A DNA stretch of 64,000 bases from Sulfitobacter sediminilitoris (GCF_010667575.1 NZ_JAABNT010000004.1:265156-329155), one strand, 5' to 3'. Shown: positions 43,004-52,727, counted from the first letter of the stretch. A program made the numbers and translations. Notes: generated by a model not told the origin, from the letters alone.

Positions 43004-45877
43004 GTGTCCCTCTTCCTTGTCGTCGCCTTGCCCTTTTTAGGCGCTTTGCTGCCCGGTCTGATGAACAATGCAGGCCGACAGGCCTGTGCGGGTGTCACAT
43101 TTACCGTTTCTTTGGCCGCCTTCATCGGCTTGCTGACGAACTTGCCTGCCGTGCTGGCCGGTGAGGTTGTCATGACCGGGGTAAATTGGTTGCCGTCACT
43201 GGGGCTGAACGTGAACCTGATGCTGGACGGTCTTGGGTTTTTCTTTGCCCTGCTGATTCTTGGTATCGGCCTGCTCATCATAACCTACGCGCGTTTCTAC
43301 CTGTCGCGTGATGACAACATGGGTGAATTCTTTACCTACTTGCTGCTGTTTCAGGGGGCAATGGTCGGGATCGTCCTGTCTGATAACATCCTGCTATTGC
43401 TTGTTTTCTGGGAACTTACCTCTCTCTCATCGTTCCTTTTGATCGGGTATTGGAAACACTTGCCGGCGGGCAGACAAGGTGCGCGGATGGCGCTTGCCGT
43501 GACCGGCATGGGCGGTCTGGCCCTGATCGGTGGCATGCTGATCCTTGGCAATATCGCGGGCAGCTATGACCTGAGCGTGATTTTACAGAACCGCGAGCTG
43601 ATTCAGGAAAGCCCGCTTTACCTGCCCGCGCTTTTGCTGATTTTGCTGGGCTGTTTTACCAAATCAGCACAATTCCCGTTTCATTTCTGGCTGCCACACG
43701 CCATGGCAGCGCCAACGCCGGTGTCCGCCTACCTGCACTCTGCAACCATGGTGAAGGCTGGCATTTTCCTGATGGCACGCCTCTGGCCGGTGCTGTCTGG
43801 CACGCCTGAATGGTTCGTAATCGTCACGTCAGCGGGGCTGATCACGATGGTGCTGGGCGCGGTAATCGCGCTCTTCAAACACGATCTCAAGGCGCTGCTG
43901 GCCTTCTCAACTGTCAGCCATCTGGGTCTGATCACGATGCTCTTGGGCACCGGGACTGCCTTTGGCGCGATGGCTGCCGTCTTTCACATCCTGAACCACG
44001 CAACATTCAAGGCAGCGCTCTTTATGTCCGCTGGCATTGTGGATCACGAGGCGCATACCAGAGACATCCGTCGCCTTGGTGGGCTGCGGCATTTGATGCC
44101 GATTACCTTTGTCATTGCCACTTTGGCAGCCCTGTCAATGGCCGGCATTCCGTTTCTCAACGGCTTCCTCTCAAAGGAAATGATGCTGGAGGAGGCCAAC
44201 CATACGATCCTTTTCGACACTCCTTGGCTGGTGCCCACGCTCGCGGTTATCGGATCACTTTTCTCTGCTGCGTATTGCTTCCGCCTGATCGGCCACACCT
44301 TCCTCGGCAAGGTGCGCGACGACTACCCTGCCACGCCGCACGATCCCGGTTTCGGCATGTGGGGCCCTCCAGCGCTGCTGGTCGTTTTGGTTGTCATGAT
44401 CGGCTGCGCACCTTTCCTTGCAGAACCTTTCGTGAAACTGGTCACGGCCGCTGTGCTGGGTGAAGCCGCCGAAGTGCCGAAGGCGTACTTCAAGATCTGG
44501 CATGGTCTGGTGCCCGCGCTTTACATGTCCATCGCCGCAGTTGTCGGCGGTTTGATCGTGCTCACGCTTTTCAAGCCCCTGCTCAGGGTTTGGGATGCCG
44601 CGCCAAGGCCCGAAGCCAAAACCATCTTTGAGGCAATCATCGCCGCCTCCGTTTCCCTCTCGCGAGGCCTGATCCACGGTCTGCACAACGGCGCCTTCTC
44701 TCGCTATGCCGCGATTGCAGCCGTAACGATCACCGCCGCTGGCTATCACGCCTGGAGCACAGGAACTATCGGTGCACCGACGCGCAGCCCACAGCCTGCG
44801 GGGGCGGTAGAAATCGCCGGTTGGATAATGCTGGTCGCGGCGACTTGCGGGTTGGTGTTCCTGCACCGCAACCGTTTGCTGTCGCTGATCCTGATCGGGA
44901 TCGTCGGTCTGATGGTTTCCATCGGCTTTGTTTTCTTCAGCGCACCGGACCTTGCCATGACACAGATCACAGTCGAGGTGGTCACAATTATTTTGCTGCT
45001 TTTGGCGCTCAACTTCTTGCCGAACCGTACGCCAATCCAAAGCTCGGTGTTGCGGCGTGTGCGCGATGTCGCCGTCGCCCTTGCCGCCGGTGGTGCGACC
45101 TTTGTAATGGCCTATTACTTCTTGCTGCGTGAGGCCGTGACGACACCGATCTCGGAATTTCATTTGGCCAACTCTTACAAGGGTGGTGGTGGCACGAACG
45201 TGGTGAACGTGATCCTCGTCGACTTCCGTGGCTTTGACACCTTTGGCGAAATCATCGTGCTGGGGATCGCAGCGTTGCTGATCTACGCGCTGACCGAAAC
45301 CCTGCTGAACGGCCCCGTGCGGGCACGGCTGCTGAACCGAAAGCCTGATCAACCGCGCGCGGGTGACATGCACCCGATGATGATGGTCGTCCTGACACGC
45401 GTGATCATGCCTGTCGTTCTATTGGTCGGTTTCTACATCTTCCTGCGTGGCCATAACGAGCCTGGCGGCGGTTTTATCGCGGGTCTTATCGTTTCCATCG
45501 GAGTGGTCATGCAGTACATGGCAAGCGGCTTTGCATGGACAAGCGCCCGGCTGCGGTATCCCTATCATGGCATCATCGGAGCGGGTGTGCTCATTGCAGG
45601 GCTGACCGGGATCGGGTCTTGGTTTGTGAACAAGCCGTTCCTGACTTCGGATTTCACTTACGTCCGCATCCCACCCTTCGAAAAGTTCGAGCTTGCCACG
45701 GCGGCGCTCTTTGATCTTGGCGTTTTCCTTGCCGTGGTCGGGGCTGTGATGCTGTCGCTTGAGAGCTTCTCGCGGCTTGCGCGACGCGCCCATGTCAAAG
45801 ACAGCGAACACCCCATGGATATCGACCCCTCCCGAGATCCGGCTGATCCGACCAGCCCCAAGACGGAGGGCGTGTGA
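43004..45877 (+). CDS. mrpA: Mrp-type Na+/H+ antiporter subunit A fused to subunit B
   Basis: This 957-residue protein starts at GTG 43004 with AGGAG five bases before it. The first 750 residues are an NuoL/ND5-like subunit A (LLVFWELTSLSSFLLIGYW, FHFWLPHAMAAPTPVSAYLHSATMVKAG and FSTVSHLG, seen in pieces). The C-terminal part is an MnhB domain (MPVVLLVGFYIFLRGHNEPGGGF). Such AB fusions are the PhaAB form of alphaproteobacteria. Together with C to G it exchanges Na+ or K+ for protons and helps pH and salt tolerance. It leads a six-gene operon. Confidence 0.95.
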   Translation: MSLFLVVALPFLGALLPGLMNNAGRQACAGVTFTVSLAAFIGLLTNLPAVLAGEVVMTGVNWLPSLGLNVNLMLDGLGFFFALLILGIGLLIITYARFYLSRDDNMGEFFTYLLLFQGAMVGIVLSDNILLLLVFWELTSLSSFLLIGYWKHLPAGRQGARMALAVTGMGGLALIGGMLILGNIAGSYDLSVILQNRELIQESPLYLPALLLILLGCFTKSAQFPFHFWLPHAMAAPTPVSAYLHSATMVKAGIFLMARLWPVLSGTPEWFVIVTSAGLITMVLGAVIALFKHDLKALLAFSTVSHLGLITMLLGTGTAFGAMAAVFHILNHATFKAALFMSAGIVDHEAHTRDIRRLGGLRHLMPITFVIATLAALSMAGIPFLNGFLSKEMMLEEANHTILFDTPWLVPTLAVIGSLFSAAYCFRLIGHTFLGKVRDDYPATPHDPGFGMWGPPALLVVLVVMIGCAPFLAEPFVKLVTAAVLGEAAEVPKAYFKIWHGLVPALYMSIAAVVGGLIVLTLFKPLLRVWDAAPRPEAKTIFEAIIAASVSLSRGLIHGLHNGAFSRYAAIAAVTITAAGYHAWSTGTIGAPTRSPQPAGAVEIAGWIMLVAATCGLVFLHRNRLLSLILIGIVGLMVSIGFVFFSAPDLAMTQITVEVVTIILLLLALNFLPNRTPIQSSVLRRVRDVAVALAAGGATFVMAYYFLLREAVTTPISEFHLANSYKGGGGTNVVNVILVDFRGFDTFGEIIVLGIAALLIYALTETLLNGPVRARLLNRKPDQPRAGDMHPMMMVVLTRVIMPVVLLVGFYIFLRGHNEPGGGFIAGLIVSIGVVMQYMASGFAWTSARLRYPYHGIIGAGVLIAGLTGIGSWFVNKPFLTSDFTYVRIPPFEKFELATAALFDLGVFLAVVGAVMLSLESFSRLARRAHVKDSEHPMDIDPSRDPADPTSPKTEGV

Positions 45878-45878
45878 T

Positions 45879-46238
45879 ATGGGACTGGAGCTTCTTGTTG
45901 CATCGGCCATTGGTATTCTGACAGCGGCGGGTGTGTACCTGACACTGCGGCTACGCACTTTCCCGGTCATTTTGGGTATCTCGCTACTGACCTATGCAGT
46001 AAACGTCTTTCTCTTCGCATCCGGGCGGCTTTCAGTGGGGGCACCACCCATTCTGACAGACGCGACGGTCTATACCGATCCGCTGCCGCAGGCGCTTGTG
46101 CTGACAGCCATCGTGATCTCATTTGGTATGACCGCCGTCGTCGTAATGATCGCGTTGGGGGCCTATCTTGGGGCAAATGACGACAGTATAGATGACCCCA
46201 TCGCGACCGCTGATGATCAGGTGGAGGATCAGGCATGA
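45879..46238 (+). CDS. mrpC: Mrp antiporter subunit C
   Basis: This 119-residue NuoK-like subunit has three helices (MGLELLVASAIGILTAAGVYL and then VILGISLLTYAVNVFLF). The family motif DPLPQALVLTAIVISFG is present. GGAGGG lies upstream of the ATG at 45879, which follows the AB stop by one base. A longer upstream frame overlaps subunit B and is not used. It overlaps the subunit D start (ATGA). Confidence 0.94.
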   Translation: MGLELLVASAIGILTAAGVYLTLRLRTFPVILGISLLTYAVNVFLFASGRLSVGAPPILTDATVYTDPLPQALVLTAIVISFGMTAVVVMIALGAYLGANDDSIDDPIATADDQVEDQA

Positions 46239-47785
46239 CACACTGGATCATTGCCCCCGTCATCCTGCCTGCCCTTCTGGCGCCGTTCATCGTCCTGGCC
46301 GCACGCTATCACATCGGCATCCAGCGGGTCTTCTCGGTTGCAGGTGTTGTTGGCCTGATCGCCATTGCGGCGGGGCTTGCATGGCAGGCCGCGGACGGGA
46401 CTGTCACGGTTTACCAACTTGGCGATTGGGCCGCGCCCTTTGGCATTGTGGTTGTAGGGGACAGGCTGAGCACGATGATGGTCCTGCTGACCTCTATACT
46501 TGCGCTGTTTGTCCTGCTCTACGCCATTGGCTCTGGTTGGGATGACCGCGGACGACATTTCCACGCTCTTTTCCAGTTCCAGTTGATGGGTATCCTCGGG
46601 GCGTTTCTGACCGGAGACCTTTTCAACCTCTTTGTTTTCTTTGAAGTTCTCCTGATCGCATCCTACGGTCTGATGATACATTCAGGCGGCGATGTCCGAT
46701 TACGCGCAGGCGTGCAATACGTTCTGTTCAACTTGATCGGGTCAACCCTGTTTCTGTTCGCACTGGGTGCGCTTTATGCACAGACCGGCACGTTGAACAT
46801 AGCTGATCTGGCCGAGAGGGTCGCGCTGATTGACCCGGCCGATACGGTCGGCATCCGTATGGCAGCGGCCCTTTTGCTGTTGGTTTTCGCAATCAAGGCG
46901 GCCCTTGTGCCACTGCATTTCTGGCTTCCGTCCAGCTATGCAGAGGCACCTGCCCCCGTTGCGGCCCTGTTTGCGATCATGACAAAAGTCGGTGCCTACG
47001 CGATCATCCGTGTCTACACGATGATCTTTCCACCGGAACTGGATGTTACTGCGGGACTTCACAGCACATGGTTGATGCCCGCAGCGTTGATCTCGCTGGG
47101 CATAGGGATGGTCGGCGTGCTGGCTGCCAAGAAACTGGACCGACTGGTCGCTTTCTCGGTCATCGGGTCGATGGGCATGGTGATGGTGGCCATTTCACTG
47201 TTCACTCCGGCAGGCATTTCGGCCGCATTGTACTACATCATCCACTCGACCCTCGCGGCAGCAGCCCTGTTCCTGATTGCCGATTTGGTCCGGGCAGGTC
47301 GCGACAATTTGAACCTCGTCGCGATGCCTCCGGTATCAGGCGCAGCACTGACATCGGCCCTGTTCTTTGTCGCGGCGATTGCCATGACCGGCCTGCCGCC
47401 CCTCTCGGGGTTCGTCGGTAAGCTTTTGATCCTTGACGCGGGTTTGAAAAGTGATGCTGCAGTCTGGGTCTGGGCCGTGATCCTTTGTTCCAGCCTCGTG
47501 AGCGTGGTCGGTTTTGCGCGCGCAGGATCCGTTCTGTTCTGGAAAGCCAAGAGTGTCGAAGCCGAAGTAGGCGCAGTCGTGGCACCGGCACCCTCCACGC
47601 TGTCTTACGTTGCGGTTGGTGGCCTTATTGCACTTCTGGTCGCGCATACCGTTTTTGCCGGGCCCGTTTACCGGTATGTTGAAGCCACCTCAGCGTCGCT
47701 GTTCGCCCCGGACCCTTACATCAGCACAGTACTCGAAACACCGGGCAAGCTCAGCAAACCGACCGAAGACAAGGAGGAGCACTGA
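46235..47785 (+). CDS. mrpD: Mrp antiporter subunit D
   Basis: This 516-residue NuoN/ND2-like proton-translocating subunit has about 14 helices. Motifs include NLFVFFEVLLIASYGLM with a conserved Glu, the Lys of VFAIKAALVPLHFWLPSSYAEAPAPVAALF, and VIGSMGMV. It forms the antiporter core with subunit A. The ATG overlaps the subunit C stop, and subunit E starts one base after its stop. Confidence 0.95.
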   Translation: MTHWIIAPVILPALLAPFIVLAARYHIGIQRVFSVAGVVGLIAIAAGLAWQAADGTVTVYQLGDWAAPFGIVVVGDRLSTMMVLLTSILALFVLLYAIGSGWDDRGRHFHALFQFQLMGILGAFLTGDLFNLFVFFEVLLIASYGLMIHSGGDVRLRAGVQYVLFNLIGSTLFLFALGALYAQTGTLNIADLAERVALIDPADTVGIRMAAALLLLVFAIKAALVPLHFWLPSSYAEAPAPVAALFAIMTKVGAYAIIRVYTMIFPPELDVTAGLHSTWLMPAALISLGIGMVGVLAAKKLDRLVAFSVIGSMGMVMVAISLFTPAGISAALYYIIHSTLAAAALFLIADLVRAGRDNLNLVAMPPVSGAALTSALFFVAAIAMTGLPPLSGFVGKLLILDAGLKSDAAVWVWAVILCSSLVSVVGFARAGSVLFWKAKSVEAEVGAVVAPAPSTLSYVAVGGLIALLVAHTVFAGPVYRYVEATSASLFAPDPYISTVLETPGKLSKPTEDKEEH

Positions 47786-47786
47786 C

Positions 47787-48287
47787 ATGACACGTGCCTT
47801 CAATTGGCTTTTCCCGCATCCGCTTTTGACAGTGCTGCTGACAGTGGTCTGGATCCTGCTGCAAAATGACTTCTCTGCCGGGATGGCGGTATTTGGTCTG
47901 ATCTTGGGCGTCATCATCACCAAGGTCACCGCTGTGTGGTGGCCGGAGCGGCCGGGTGGGGTTTCTGTCATAAAATTCCTCAGCTACGCGCTGATCGTGA
48001 TCTGGGACATCATGGTCGCCAACATTCAGGTAGCCTGGATTGTGCTGACCAAACCCAATTCGAAACTGCGGCCCGCATGGATCGTCATCCCGCTTGATCT
48101 GGTACAGCCCGAAGCGATCACGATCCTCGCTGGTACCATCACCCTGACCCCCGGTACGGTTTCGGCTGACCTGTCGGACGAAGGGCACAGCCTGCTTGTG
48201 CACGTGTTGCACACCGATGACCCCGACGCTGACAGGGACGGGATCAAAGAGCGATACGAGCGCCGCCTGAAGGAGATTTTCGCATGA
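47787..48287 (+). CDS. mrpE: Mrp antiporter subunit E
   Basis: This 166-residue subunit has N-terminal helices (PLLTVLLTVVWILLQNDFS, MAVFGLILGVIIT) and the family motif LTLTPGTVSADL in the soluble part, read here as TITLTPGTVSADLSDEG. AGGAGG lies nine bases before the ATG at 47787. An overlapping upstream in-frame extension lies inside mrpD and is rejected. It overlaps subunit F (ATGA). Confidence 0.94.
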   Translation: MTRAFNWLFPHPLLTVLLTVVWILLQNDFSAGMAVFGLILGVIITKVTAVWWPERPGGVSVIKFLSYALIVIWDIMVANIQVAWIVLTKPNSKLRPAWIVIPLDLVQPEAITILAGTITLTPGTVSADLSDEGHSLLVHVLHTDDPDADRDGIKERYERRLKEIFA

Positions 48288-48571
48288 CCGTCGCGACAGA
48301 CTTCATGAACATTGCCATCATCCTGGCCTTTATCGCCGTGGCACTCGCGCAGGTGCTGTCGATGGTCCGGCTTGTGATCGGCCCCTCTGTCGGCGACCGA
48401 ATTCTGGCACTTGATACGATGGTCGTGAACGCGATTGGCCTGATCGTGCTGTTGGGTATCGCGCAAGGCAGCCGCATCTATTTCGAGGTCACGCTGATCA
48501 TCGCCATGCTGGGGTTCGTTTCGACCGTGGCCTATGCGCGGTTCATTCTGCGGGGGGATATCATCGAATGA
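48284..48571 (+). CDS. mrpF: Mrp antiporter subunit F
   Basis: This 95-residue subunit has three helices and the motif RLVIGPSVGDRILALDTM, typical of MrpF/PhaF. It overlaps subunit E at its start and subunit G at its end, both by ATGA, so all three are translated together. Confidence 0.94.
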   Translation: MTVATDFMNIAIILAFIAVALAQVLSMVRLVIGPSVGDRILALDTMVVNAIGLIVLLGIAQGSRIYFEVTLIIAMLGFVSTVAYARFILRGDIIE

Positions 48572-48957
48572 GTATCGAGGTGATTGGCACATATGCCGTA
48601 GCGATCTGCCTGTTGATCGGGGCCGCGTTCGCCCTGATTGGCACCATTGGCCTGCTGAAATTCAACGATTCAATGACACGCCTGCACGCACCGACCAAGG
48701 TGGGAACCATCGGAATCGGGGCGCTTTTGCTGGCCTCGATGATACACGCCCATGTCTTTGCCGACGGGTCGATGCATGAACTGCTGATCATGGCGTTTCT
48801 TTTTGTCACGGCCCCCATCTCGGCCAACTTCATTGCCAAGGTGAACATCCACCGTCGGTCCTGCGATGCACCGCCGCCGCCACCGAAAGATGATACATGG
48901 TCGACGTTGAACGTACCTGAAGCTGATCGGGAACTGGCCGAACCGGAAAAAGTCTGA
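48568..48957 (+). CDS. mrpG: Mrp antiporter subunit G
   Basis: This 129-residue subunit has three helices and the MnhG pattern LIGTIGLLKFNDSMTRLHAPTK, then a Pro-rich cytoplasmic tail (PPPPPKDDTW). It is the last gene of the Mrp operon and is followed 78 bp later by a strong hairpin terminator. Confidence 0.94.
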   Translation: MSIEVIGTYAVAICLLIGAAFALIGTIGLLKFNDSMTRLHAPTKVGTIGIGALLLASMIHAHVFADGSMHELLIMAFLFVTAPISANFIAKVNIHRRSCDAPPPPPKDDTWSTLNVPEADRELAEPEKV

Positions 48958-49034
48958 CCTCGCAGAAGCAGACCATCTGCACAGGGGCCGCCACATCCTG
49001 CGGCCCACGGACACACCATAATTTCTGTAGCTCT

Positions 49035-49071
49035 GGCTACGCGCTTTTCACAAGCGCGTGGCCTTTCTTTT
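49035..49071 (+). terminator. Terminator after the Mrp operon
   Basis: The 12-bp stem has arms GGCTACGCGCTT (49035-49046) and AAGCGCGTGGCC (49052-49063), with one G-U pair and a five-base loop. TTTCTTTT follows at 49064-49071. It lies between convergent mrpG and the SDR gene (stop at 49081) and may serve both directions, though the T-run favours the plus strand. Confidence 0.85.
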
Positions 49072-49080
49072 CACGCTTCC

Positions 49081-49848
49081 TCAGCGCGGTGCCATGCGGA
49101 TGGCCCCGTCCAGACGGATCACCTCGCCATTCAGCATCGGATTGTCCACGATGTGGCAGACAAGCTTTCCATACTCGGCCGGATGACCCAGACGGGATGG
49201 GAACGGCACCTGCTTGCCCAGCGAATCCTGCACATCCTGTGGCAACCCCTCCAGGAGCGGAGTCAGAAACAGGCCCGGTGCAATGGTACAGACCCTGACC
49301 CCCTTGTCGGCAAGGTCGCGGGCCATGGGCAAGGTCATCCCGACAATGCCCCCCTTTGATGCGGCATAGGCCACCTGCCCGACCTGCCCCTCGTAGGCAG
49401 CGACCGATGCTGTGTTCACGATCACGCCGCGTGCCCCATCGGGCGCCATGGGCTCTGCCGCGACCATGCGCGCTGCCGCCTCGGACGCACAGATGAACGA
49501 CCCGATCAGGTTGATGCCGATCACCTTGCTGAACATGCCGGGATCATGTGGCTCCCCGCGCGAGACCGTCTTGGATGCAGGCCCGATCCCCGCGCAATTA
49601 ACCAGAACACGGGGCACACCCATACCGTCCACAACCGCATCCATCGCCGCCTTGACGCTGGCAGCGTCTGAAACGTCAACGCTGTGAAAGCTGCCACCAA
49701 GCTCTGCGGCTATTGCCTCGCCTGCCTCTGCATTCAGATCAAAAACCGCAACCTTAAGGCCCGCCTTCGCAAGCGCCTCTGCTGTCGCCGCCCCCAGTCC
49801 GGACGCTCCTCCCGTGACGATCGCCACGCTTCCTGACCACATCTCCAT
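49081..49848 (-). CDS. Short-chain dehydrogenase, 3-hydroxyacyl-CoA dehydrogenase type (HSD10-like)
   Basis: This 255-residue NAD-dependent enzyme has a Rossmann loop TGGASGLG (about residues 13-20), NCAG near 86, the catalytic Ser in NTASVAAYEG and YAASK. The C-terminal APGLFLTPLLEGLP and FPSRLGHPAEYGKLV are typical of type-II (HSD10-like) 3-hydroxyacyl-CoA dehydrogenases. It would oxidise a 3-hydroxyacyl-CoA. It lies 75 bp after the glutamine-synthetase-like gene on the same strand and may be the last gene of that catabolic operon. Confidence 0.9.
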   Translation of the reverse strand: MEMWSGSVAIVTGGASGLGAATAEALAKAGLKVAVFDLNAEAGEAIAAELGGSFHSVDVSDAASVKAAMDAVVDGMGVPRVLVNCAGIGPASKTVSRGEPHDPGMFSKVIGINLIGSFICASEAAARMVAAEPMAPDGARGVIVNTASVAAYEGQVGQVAYAASKGGIVGMTLPMARDLADKGVRVCTIAPGLFLTPLLEGLPQDVQDSLGKQVPFPSRLGHPAEYGKLVCHIVDNPMLNGEVIRLDGAIRMAPR

Positions 49849-49923
49849 TAATCGAACTCCTGTTCATTTCCTGAGCGCGTTTAGACACTGAAAGGAACGC
49901 TTCGCGCAAGGGTTCGCCCGCTG

Positions 49924-51375
49924 TCAGTAGATGCCAAAGTATTCCTGCTGCTCCCACTCAGAGACAGTCAGATGGTATCTGTCCCACTCCGCGCGACGCA
50001 TCTTGCAAAGGTAATCGACAAAATCTTCGCCCAGCGCGGCGCGATAAAGCGTTGACCCCGCAAACGCATCGACAGCGGCAAGCAGGCTTTGCGGCAGCGG
50101 TTCCGCCGTCCCGTCATAGGGGTCTTCCACGGAAGCGGGAGCCTGCAAATTCCGCGTCAAACCATTAAGTCCCGCGATGATCTGGCTTGCGAAAAACAGA
50201 TAGGGATTTGCGGTCGGCTCAGCGACGCGGTTCTCGATGCGGCTTGACGGATTACCGGGCGCCGTCAAGGCACGGATCATCGCCCCGCGATTGTCGCGTC
50301 CCCAGACGATTTTGTTCGGTGCCAACTGATGGGGGAGGTAGCGCTTGTAGCCGTTGACGGTCGGCGTGCTGAGCAGACAGCTTTCGGCCGCATGGCAAAG
50401 CAACCCGGCGATCCACGCGCTGCACGCAGGAGAAAGCGCATCATCCTGCGGCAAAAACAGGTTCTCACCCGTCTTGGTGTCGATCAGGGATTGATGCAGA
50501 TGCCAGCCACTGGCCGCCACGTTTTCAAGGTTCGGCTTGCACATGAACGTCGCGTGCAACCCCTGCCGTGCGCAGACCTCTTTGACCGCCGTGCGCAACA
50601 TCACCATGTTGTCCGCATGTGTCATCGGATCAGCGGGGTCGAAGGTAAATTCGATCTGGCTTGGTCCCATCTCGACTTCCATCGACCGGATCGGCAAACC
50701 AAGTCCCTGACATGTAAGGCGCAATTCATCCATCACCGGTTCCATCGCATCGTAATACCGTTCGGTCAGGAACTGATAGCCTTGGGCGATGTTCTCGGTC
50801 TGGACCGGCTGGCCCGGCATCGTCGCCCCGGCGTGATCCAGCCTCGGGTCGGCTATGCGAAAGACGTGAAATTCGACCTCCAGACCCACATTGAGCGCCA
50901 TGCCCTGCGCGTTCAACCTGTCTGTTTCCTTGCGCAAAATGCCACGGGTCGAGAGCGGCATCGCCTTACCATCGCTGAACGCCAGATCGCACAGGACCCA
51001 CGCCGAATGCCGCGACCAGGGCAGCACCCGAAATGTTTCCGGGTCGGGCACCATCAGAATATCCCCTGCACCGCGCAGGTCGCCTGCCACGTCTCCTTGT
51101 GCTGACCAGACCGGAAAGACGGTGCGGTGCGAGGTGTCCTTAAGGAGCAGCGTCGAAGGAGCCGCCATGCCATCCGCAAGAAGCGCGGGCAAGGCGCTGG
51201 CAACAATGGTCTTTCCGCGTAGGATACCGTGCTGATCGGTAAACAGAACGCGGACTGTCTCAAGCTTGTCCGACACCTCTGACAGCAATGCAGCGCAACG
51301 ATCTATGGTGGCCTCGGTCAACAAGCCCGCACGGGCAAGTGCGCCGTTTGCTATCTGATCCCTGACGCCGCTCAT
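49924..51375 (-). CDS. Glutamine-synthetase-like ligase (gamma-glutamyl-amine synthetase family)
   Basis: This 483-residue ATP-dependent ligase has glutamine-synthetase motifs: VGLEVEFHVF, MGPSQIEFTF, ASGWHLHQSL, RDNRGAMIRAL and SSRIENRVAEPTANPY. The early VRVLFTDQHGILRGK is typical of PuuA-like paralogues rather than true GlnA. The conserved adenylylation Tyr region is not visible, which also argues against GlnA. Such enzymes join glutamate to an amine (putrescine, isopropylamine, aniline). It starts 32 bp after the Rieske oxygenase gene, so the two probably share an operon. The amine is unknown. Confidence 0.88.
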   Translation of the reverse strand: MSGVRDQIANGALARAGLLTEATIDRCAALLSEVSDKLETVRVLFTDQHGILRGKTIVASALPALLADGMAAPSTLLLKDTSHRTVFPVWSAQGDVAGDLRGAGDILMVPDPETFRVLPWSRHSAWVLCDLAFSDGKAMPLSTRGILRKETDRLNAQGMALNVGLEVEFHVFRIADPRLDHAGATMPGQPVQTENIAQGYQFLTERYYDAMEPVMDELRLTCQGLGLPIRSMEVEMGPSQIEFTFDPADPMTHADNMVMLRTAVKEVCARQGLHATFMCKPNLENVAASGWHLHQSLIDTKTGENLFLPQDDALSPACSAWIAGLLCHAAESCLLSTPTVNGYKRYLPHQLAPNKIVWGRDNRGAMIRALTAPGNPSSRIENRVAEPTANPYLFFASQIIAGLNGLTRNLQAPASVEDPYDGTAEPLPQSLLAAVDAFAGSTLYRAALGEDFVDYLCKMRRAEWDRYHLTVSEWEQQEYFGIY

Positions 51376-51407
51376 CTAGCGTCTCTGGCTACTTATGAAA
51401 ATCACCG

Positions 51408-52727
51408 TCAAACCGTGGCGTCCCAGCCTTTGCAGGCCGCCCGGCGCTCTGCGTCGCTTTGGGCCGATACCTCGCGCCATTTTTCCTTGTCCCCGATCGT
51501 GTCATTCGAAATCGGGCCAAACAGCGTGGCGGGGTCGGTCCCGTTTCGCATTGGCAGCGCATCCTCCTTACCGTCCTTCAATGCCGCAATTGCCGCGCGC
51601 AGCATCCGGCGGTACTTGATGATGCCGACATCGGTCTTGCCAAGATGCTCGCGCGTGCGGTCAAAGATCGGACCGGGGCTTTCCACCGCCCATTGGTCGT
51701 GCACGTTGATGTCCATACCCATGCCCGTATAGGTCTCGGTCGCCTGTTCATCCGGGTCAAAACCATAGTTATTACGTTTGTTTTTCAGCGGCGCATAGTC
51801 CGGCAGGCGGTGCTCCTTGAGCCGCTGGGCACGCATCTTTTCCTTGTCGACCGGATCGGTAAAGCTTGTGAACATCGAATACCAATAGCAATGCTCATCG
51901 TCGATCGGCACATGCCACTGGGTGATGATCATCTCCCGGCTCATCGGGATCGAGATCGCTTCGGGGAAAATCTGGTTGGTGATCCGGATATGCGTCTGGC
52001 CATTCTCCAGATGGCGCAGCGCAATCAGGCGCAAGCCGTAGTCGGTTTCCTCAACCGTGATCTCGGGGCGGGTGTATTCACGCAAGAGCCGGGTCATCGG
52101 GATATTGGTATCAGCCGCCGCATCCCGGAACTGCTTGCCATAGCTGTCGGCGGGGTCTTCGTCCTTGAGGAACCTGTGCAAAAAGGATGCATGCGCGGGG
52201 TCTATGCCGACCTCCAATGCCTGCAACCAGTTGCATTCCCACAGCCCCTTGAACGCGAAGACATGGGTATCAGGGGCCCGAAAGCAATCAAAGTTCGGAA
52301 ACGGCGGCGGATCGTCCGGCCCCATATAGGCAAAGATGATGCCGTTTTTTTCCACCACCGGGTAGGAGGTGTTGCGGATGCTTTCATGCATCCGGCTGCC
52401 TTCAGGTTCTCCGGGTTGTTCGACGCATTGGCCGGTACGATCAAAATGCCAGCCATGAAACGGACACCGCAAACCATTGTCGTCCAACCGGCCAAGGCAC
52501 AGATCCGCGCCGCGATGCGGACAATGCCGGTCAATCAGACCAAGGTTGCCGTCATTGTCACGAAACAGCACCAGCTTTTCTCCCAGTAGGGTGACCGGCA
52601 CGACCGGACGGTTGGTCGCCAGCTCATCCGACAGGGCAGCAGGTTGCCAATAGCGTCGCATGACCGCGCCCGCGTCCGTACCCGGCCCGGTGCGCGTGAT
52701 GGTGTCGTTAAGTTCCTGACTGATCAT
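51408..52727 (-). CDS. Rieske non-haem iron oxygenase, alpha subunit
   Basis: This 439-residue oxygenase has a Rieske [2Fe-2S] site CPHRG (Cys69, His71) with CPFHGWH (Cys88, His91), and a mononuclear iron site DPAHASFLH (Asp176, His179, His184). Length and the LWECNWLQALEVG run place it near the phthalate 4,5-dioxygenase group, which also includes O- and N-demethylases. No ferredoxin-reductase gene or beta subunit lies beside it, so a shared reductase is presumably used. It is followed by the glutamine-synthetase-like gene. The substrate is unknown. Confidence 0.93.
   Translation of the reverse strand: MISQELNDTITRTGPGTDAGAVMRRYWQPAALSDELATNRPVVPVTLLGEKLVLFRDNDGNLGLIDRHCPHRGADLCLGRLDDNGLRCPFHGWHFDRTGQCVEQPGEPEGSRMHESIRNTSYPVVEKNGIIFAYMGPDDPPPFPNFDCFRAPDTHVFAFKGLWECNWLQALEVGIDPAHASFLHRFLKDEDPADSYGKQFRDAAADTNIPMTRLLREYTRPEITVEETDYGLRLIALRHLENGQTHIRITNQIFPEAISIPMSREMIITQWHVPIDDEHCYWYSMFTSFTDPVDKEKMRAQRLKEHRLPDYAPLKNKRNNYGFDPDEQATETYTGMGMDINVHDQWAVESPGPIFDRTREHLGKTDVGIIKYRRMLRAAIAALKDGKEDALPMRNGTDPATLFGPISNDTIGDKEKWREVSAQSDAERRAACKGWDATV

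Noticed and set aside
44255..45373. Minus-strand frame of 372 codons opposite mrpA
   Set aside because: Antisense shadow of a conserved antiporter gene with an unnatural composition.
51459..52589. Plus-strand frame of 376 codons opposite the Rieske gene
   Set aside because: The Rieske and iron-site motifs lie on the other strand; this product has no recognisable domain.
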